Shown piece after piece: positions 13,398-16,200 of a DNA stretch of 16,200 nt. The stretch's first letter is position 1. Each line of letters starts with the position of its first letter. Below the pieces are notes generated by a model that was not told the DNA's origin, did not search any database, and was given only the letters and a program-made list of their open reading frames with translations. This DNA comes from Leptospira wolbachii serovar Codice str. CDC (GTDB lineage: Bacteria; Spirochaetota; Leptospiria; Leptospirales; Leptospiraceae). Location of the stretch: positions 1 through 16,200 of the forward strand of contig NZ_AOGZ02000005.1 in NCBI RefSeq assembly GCF_000332515.2, given 5' to 3'. A program made the translations under genes and the position numbers.

Positions 13398-14662
13398 GCC
13401 ATTTTTCACTAATTAAAATTATGAAACTATATACTGAAAAAAAATTTGATACATATGTAAGTGAATACAAAGAAATAATCACAAGAGAAGTTAATTCACA
13501 AACGGACTCATATATCTTGAATGTAAACATTGAAGAGTTTACTACTTATCTCCTAAGTAAATATTTACTGGATATCCCTGAGATTTTACTGGAAGAAGTA
13601 TACGCCGATTCAATCGAAAAAAACGTTTCCGGCCATGATTTTCCAAAACATGATTTTATGCTGATAGATCCAGGAAAAACATTTAGAAAGGAAGTAATAA
13701 TATTCCATATTCCCTACAAAGGAAACGTAAATCTTTTACAATTAGTACCAAATCCTTATACATTAATGTCTTATGAAGTAAATATCAATATCAAAGAGAA
13801 ATGTTTCTTAATCGAAATTATAAAATTTTATCCAGAACCGGAAAAAATTAAAAATCAATACAATAAAGAAATTCAAAACTTACTATGTAATTATGAAAAT
13901 ATTCGTAAAAACTGCGAGTCTTTCAATTTAGGATTAGAAACTTTCATTCGGGCTAATATCGAATCAAGAAAACAACAAGTCCTTCAAAAAAATAACCTAC
14001 TGGCATCATTAGGTGTTAAAATTATAAAAAAAGATGATATTCCTAATACATTTTCTGTTTCAAAACCTCTTTTAAGAGAGAAAATAAATCTAAAACCTAT
14101 CGTTAATGAAGATGGATTCAAACCTGAACCTGCCTTAGATGAAAATAGTTACAGACAGATACTAAAAATTATAAACGATGTAGGAAAAAATTTCGAAAGA
14201 ATGCCTTCCACATATAAAGGGAAAAGTGAGGAAGATATTAGAGACCATATATTACTTATCCTTGACCCAAATTTTGAACTAGGAAGTGCTGGTGGGGAAA
14301 CTTTTAATAAAATAGGCAAAACCGATATCTCATTGCGATACGATAGTAGTGTAGTATTCATAGCGGAATGTAAATACTGGAAAGGTGAAAAATCATTTCT
14401 AAAAACTATCGATCAATTACTAGGATATTTAACTTGGAGAAATTCAAAGGTAGCAATAATAAACTTTGTCCAAAATAATGAATTTTCGGAAATTCTATCA
14501 AAGCTAAATACAATAACTAATAAACATCCCAATTTTCAGAAAGAATTACAACTAACTGACGAAACCTGGTTTAATTATAAATTCAATCTAAACGATGATA
14601 AAAACAGAATTATTGATTTGGCTGTAATATCGTTTCATTTACCAAAGAAAAACGGCGCATAA
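13394..14662 (+). CDS. PD-(D/E)XK nuclease-like protein spanning its whole cassette (cassette 11)
   Basis: This protein of up to 422 residues has a nuclease-like C-terminal domain. Around residues 270-360 it shows GKSEEDIRDHILLIL (E279/E280), GKTDISLRY (D311), then VFIAECKYWKGE (E325-C-K327) and QLLGYLTWR (Q341), the E...D...ExK...Q arrangement of PD-(D/E)XK enzymes. The N-terminal 250 residues are unassigned, with beta-rich segments (VIIFHIPYKGNVNLLQLV) and a coiled-coil-like helix near 150-200. The frame is open from an ATG inside the attC11 R' box (13394); an internal ATG at 13421 (codon 10) is the conventional alternative, and neither has a ribosome binding site. Its TAA (14660-14662) is part of attC12's R'' box GCATAAC. 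A role in defence against foreign nucleic acid is inference. Confidence 0.68.
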   Translation: MRHFSLIKIMKLYTEKKFDTYVSEYKEIITREVNSQTDSYILNVNIEEFTTYLLSKYLLDIPEILLEEVYADSIEKNVSGHDFPKHDFMLIDPGKTFRKEVIIFHIPYKGNVNLLQLVPNPYTLMSYEVNINIKEKCFLIEIIKFYPEPEKIKNQYNKEIQNLLCNYENIRKNCESFNLGLETFIRANIESRKQQVLQKNNLLASLGVKIIKKDDIPNTFSVSKPLLREKINLKPIVNEDGFKPEPALDENSYRQILKIINDVGKNFERMPSTYKGKSEEDIRDHILLILDPNFELGSAGGETFNKIGKTDISLRYDSSVVFIAECKYWKGEKSFLKTIDQLLGYLTWRNSKVAIINFVQNNEFSEILSKLNTITNKHPNFQKELQLTDETWFNYKFNLNDDKNRIIDLAVISFHLPKKNGA

Positions 14663-14817
14663 CAGCGGGGAAACGCTGCGCTTCGGCACAAGGCCTCGCT
14701 TGGGCTGCGCCACATTTCCCTTCTGTCACTCGTTTGCATCCGCAAACTCCGTGCCAGTCCCTAACGTCCCGTCGGGACTCAGGGTCGGGAAACGTCGTCT
14801 CCCCTAGTTCGTTATAC
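14657..14817 (+). repeat. attC12 cassette recombination site (third arm subtype)
   Basis: R'' GCATAAC and R' GTTATAC. The arms are CGGGGAAACG and GTCTCCCC; compared with attC10 (GCGGAAACG, GTCTCCGC) the changes are compensatory. Cassette 11 start GTTATGCGCC pairs with its end GGCGCATAAC. Confidence 0.9.
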
Positions 14818-14855
14818 GACATCTGAAAAAATATATTCTGTATCATAAATAAGGA

Positions 14856-14884
14856 TTGACATTACGTCATTTATGATGTAATGT
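14856..14884 (+). promoter_or_regulatory. Promoter and operator of the HigB/HigA-like operon
   Basis: A consensus -35 TTGACA (14856-14861), a 17-bp spacer and a weak -10 TAATGT (14879-14884). The region 14859-14884 is an inverted repeat, ACATTACGTCAT and ATGATGTAATGT around TT, with 11 of 12 pairs matching. A second repeat, ATCATAAAT (14842-14850) and ATTTATGAT (14869-14877), overlaps it. The antitoxin is likely to bind here. The predicted transcription start falls at or next to the GTG start codon at 14890, suggesting a leaderless mRNA. Confidence 0.6.
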
Positions 14885-14889
14885 GAACT

Positions 14890-15273
14890 GTGTCAACGAA
14901 ATGGAAAATTCTTTATTTTACTGAAAAAGAGAATCAACCCTCCGAAATAGAGATTTTTATCAATTCTAAGGATGAAAGGAATCAGGCAAAAATATTCGCT
15001 TGGTTAGATAAACTGGCGGAGTTAGGGCCAAATCTCCCTAGACCATACGCTGACCTGTTAATTGACGGAATTCATGAATTAAGAATTAAACTTTCAGGAT
15101 CACAAATTAGAATTCTATATTTCTTTTGTTATAAATATTATATAATACTTACGAATCAATTTGTTAAAAATACGGATAAAGTTCCTAAAGCAGAAATTAA
15201 TAAAGCCGTTAAAAGAAGAGAATCTTTCTTACAAAAATATACAGAAAAAATCTTAAAGGAGTTAAATTTATGA
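14890..15273 (+). CDS. HigB/RelE-like (Gp49 family) toxin (cassette 12)
   Basis: This 127-residue protein of the RelE/HigB superfamily belongs to the phage Gp49-like branch. Seen: RNQAKIFAWLDKLAELGPNLPRPYADLL (about residues 33-60), a helix pair, then GIHELRIKLSGSQIRILYFF (about 64-83), where the alternating strand with ELR and R-I-L-Y carries the basic residues used to cleave ribosome-bound mRNA, and ILTNQFVKNTDKVPKAEI (about 90-107), typical of the family's last strand and helix. The C-terminal KRRESFLQKY is basic. The start is GTG at 14890, chosen because no earlier in-frame start lies after the promoter. The stop overlaps the antitoxin ATG by 4 bp. Toxin-first order is typical of higBA. 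Confidence 0.87.
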   Translation: MSTKWKILYFTEKENQPSEIEIFINSKDERNQAKIFAWLDKLAELGPNLPRPYADLLIDGIHELRIKLSGSQIRILYFFCYKYYIILTNQFVKNTDKVPKAEINKAVKRRESFLQKYTEKILKELNL

Positions 15274-15551
15274 GATCGTTAAAGAATCATTTAGATAATA
15301 AGTTAAAAAGTAAATCTTTTAAGGAAAAATTTGAAGAAGAGAAAGAACTTGTTAATATCTCTATTGAACTGCAATCTTTGAGAGAAAAAAAAGGACTATC
15401 CCAATCTGATCTAGCGAAAAAAGCACATGTTACACAGCAGCAATTATCGAAAATTGAAAATGGAGTAAATTGCAATTTATCTACTTTTTTAAAAGTATGT
15501 CATGCGTTAGATTTAGAGATATCAATTAAAAACAGAAAACTTTCGGCTTAG
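15270..15551 (+). CDS. Xre-type HTH antitoxin, HigA-like
   Basis: This 93-residue DNA-binding antitoxin has a lysine- and glutamate-rich N-terminal extension of about 30 residues (FKEKFEEEKELVNISIELQ) that probably contacts the toxin. It is followed by a Cro/C1-type helix-turn-helix: LREKKGLSQSDLAKKAHVTQ (about 37-56), QQLSKIENGVNCNLSTFLKV (57-76) and CHALDLEISI. The ATG (15270) overlaps the toxin stop, and the ribosome binding site AAAGGAG lies inside the toxin's end. It should neutralise the toxin and repress the palindromic promoter at 14856-14884. The stop is 11 bp before attC13. Confidence 0.9.
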   Translation: MRSLKNHLDNKLKSKSFKEKFEEEKELVNISIELQSLREKKGLSQSDLAKKAHVTQQQLSKIENGVNCNLSTFLKVCHALDLEISIKNRKLSA

Positions 15552-15562
15552 TTTCAGACGTC

Positions 15563-15724
15563 GTATAACAGCGACTTACCGCTACGCTTCGGCACAAGGC
15601 CTCGCTCGGCCTCCGGCAAATTCCCCTTCTGGCATTCGCTTTGCGTACGCAAGCTACATGCCAGTCCCTAACGTCCCGTCGGGACTCAGGGTCGGGGAAC
15701 TTCGGTAAGTCTAGTTCGTTATGC
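15563..15724 (+). repeat. attC13 cassette recombination site
   Basis: R'' GTATAAC and R' GTTATGC, arms GACTTACCG/CGGTAAGTC, inner stem AATTCCCC/GGGGAACTT. Cassette 12 start GTTATACGAC pairs with its end GTCGTATAAC. Its closest relatives in the window are attC2, attC6 and attC7. Confidence 0.9.
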
Positions 15725-15757
15725 GAAAATTTTCGGGCGCTACTATTTTAATAAATT

Positions 15758-15775
15758 GCGAGCGTCCATGCTCGC
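15758..15775 (+). repeat. Small GC-rich inverted repeat before the second HigB gene
   Basis: GCGAGC (15758-15763) and GCTCGC (15770-15775) with a 6-nt loop, about 55 bp before the gene start. It could be an operator or leader hairpin; no T-run follows. Confidence 0.35.
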
Positions 15776-15829
15776 TAAAAAGGCAAAAAAGTTGTTGTTA
15801 CCGATTCGGGAACATGTGCTTATTGATTT

Positions 15830-16129
15830 GTGAGGGTTATTTCTAGAAAAATATTGAGAGATTTCTACTCTATTCCCAAATACTCCGACTCCAAAATTCC
15901 GATCGAAGTTTGGTTTAAAGAGACTTCGAAAGCTTTCTGGAAATCTCCTTCCGATATTAAGGAAAAATACAGAAATGCTAGTTTCCTCAAGGATAATAGA
16001 ATCGTTTTCAATATACATGGAAACAAATACAGATTAATTGTGAAGATTCATTATAACCTACAAACTGTATTTATAAGGTTTATAGGAACTCACGAACAAT
16101 ATGACAAAATCAATGCTGAGGTGATTTAA
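15830..16129 (+). CDS. HigB-family mRNA interferase toxin (cassette 13)
   Basis: This 99-residue toxin belongs to the HigB family that is distinct from the Gp49-type toxin at 14890. Seen: MRVISRKILRDFYS at the N-terminus, AFWKSPSDIKEKYRNASFL (about residues 35-53), RIVFNIHGNKYRLIVKIHY (about 57-75) and VFIRFIGTHEQYDKINAE (about 80-97), which are the hallmark blocks of the family. The GNKYRL and GTHxxYD motifs are nearly invariant in it. Members cleave mRNA at the ribosome. The start is GTG at 15830, fixed by the conserved MRVISRK opening; no good ribosome binding site is seen. A 21-codon ORF (15768-15833) overlaps this start (GTGA) and might couple translation, but that is speculative. The antitoxin gene starts directly at the next base after the stop. 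Confidence 0.92.
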   Translation: MRVISRKILRDFYSIPKYSDSKIPIEVWFKETSKAFWKSPSDIKEKYRNASFLKDNRIVFNIHGNKYRLIVKIHYNLQTVFIRFIGTHEQYDKINAEVI

Positions 16130-16200
16130 ATGAACATTAAACCTATTAAAAATCAAAAAGATCACTTAGATGCTCTCTCCGAGATTGAAGTCTACGCGTG
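16130..16200 (+). CDS. HigA-like antitoxin, 5' end only (runs off window)
   Basis: Only the first 23 codons are visible: MNIKPIKNQKDHLDALSEIE and onward. This opening (MxIxPIxxxxDxxxALxxIE) is characteristic of HigA antitoxins that pair with the HigB family encoded immediately upstream. The ATG abuts the toxin's TAA with no gap, so the genes are co-transcribed and probably coupled. The helix-turn-helix domain expected further on lies outside the window. Confidence 0.8.
   Translation, partial: MNIKPIKNQKDHLDALSEIEVYA

Noticed and set aside
1339..15724. Regularly spaced repeats as a CRISPR array.
   Set aside because: The repeats are about 162 bp, imperfect, and separated by roughly 0.8-2.5 kb coding units rather than short spacers; no cas genes are present.
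1339..15724. The repeats as MITEs or REP-type elements.
   Set aside because: There are no target duplications, all copies share one orientation, they alternate strictly with genes, and unit starts pair with the same unit's end, which only the cassette model explains.
15768..15833. 21-codon ORF overlapping the GTG start of the second HigB gene.
   Set aside because: It is too short to support as a gene; it is mentioned only as a possible coupling element.
1..16200. An integron integrase or attI site in the window.
   Set aside because: No open frame shows tyrosine recombinase motifs (R...HxxR...Y); the only recombination enzyme present is the IS481-family DDE transposase.
1..16200. tRNA or rRNA genes.
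   Set aside because: No cloverleaf with a TTC-containing T arm or conserved rRNA segment was found. The GC-rich stretches are all attC sites.

Overview
The window is the interior of a mobile gene-cassette array of the chromosomal-integron type. It holds 13 long attC recombination sites (about 161-165 bp each, GC-rich), all in the same orientation. They are separated by AT-rich cassettes that mostly carry one gene or one toxin-antitoxin (TA) pair, always on the + strand. No integron integrase or attI site is visible, so this is either the middle of a large array or an integrase-less attC cluster. The strong AT bias of the genes, a spirochaete-like lipoprotein, and the resemblance of the attC-derived spurious translations to hypothetical proteins I associate with Leptospira suggest a Leptospira-like spirochaete. 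That assignment is inference and not proven by a marker gene.

Layout. 1-576: the 3' end of an IS481-family insertion sequence, cut by the window edge. 577-1494: the rest of the first cassette, with one unknown gene, ending in attC1. Cassettes then follow in order: (1) HEPN-motif protein; (2) DUF2262-like small protein; (3) TPR lipoprotein; (4) DUF6602-like PD-(D/E)XK nuclease-like protein; (5) two-helix membrane protein; (6) PIN-domain toxin plus small downstream partner; (7) DUF218/YdcF-like protein; (8) exported beta-barrel-like protein; (9) Panacea-domain antitoxin plus putative toxin, with a second, decayed copy of the IS481-family element inserted in front of the genes; (10) Phd/YefM antitoxin plus VapC-like PIN toxin; (11) a second, unrelated PD-(D/E)XK nuclease-like protein filling its cassette from attC to attC; (12) HigB/RelE-like toxin plus Xre antitoxin; (13) a second HigB-family toxin plus the start of its HigA-like antitoxin, cut by the window end.

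The cassette reading is strong because each complete cassette begins (just after the G^TT cut point of the preceding attC) with bases that are the reverse complement of its own terminal R'' box, as expected if each unit once closed into a circle. All 12 complete cassettes obey this, including one with the odd start GTTAAGC and matching end GCTTAAC. The cassette split by the IS also obeys it, so the insertion came after cassette formation. The attC arms covary: when the left L'' arm changes, the right L' arm changes to match, which points to selection on a folded single-stranded substrate.

Functionally the array is dominated by TA modules (five of the 14 whole or partial cassettes) and nuclease-like or HEPN proteins of the kind found in phage defence, plus two envelope-type proteins. 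TA cassettes may stabilise the array. Two TA cassettes carry their own promoter with an overlapping palindromic operator, so they need not depend on a distant integron promoter.
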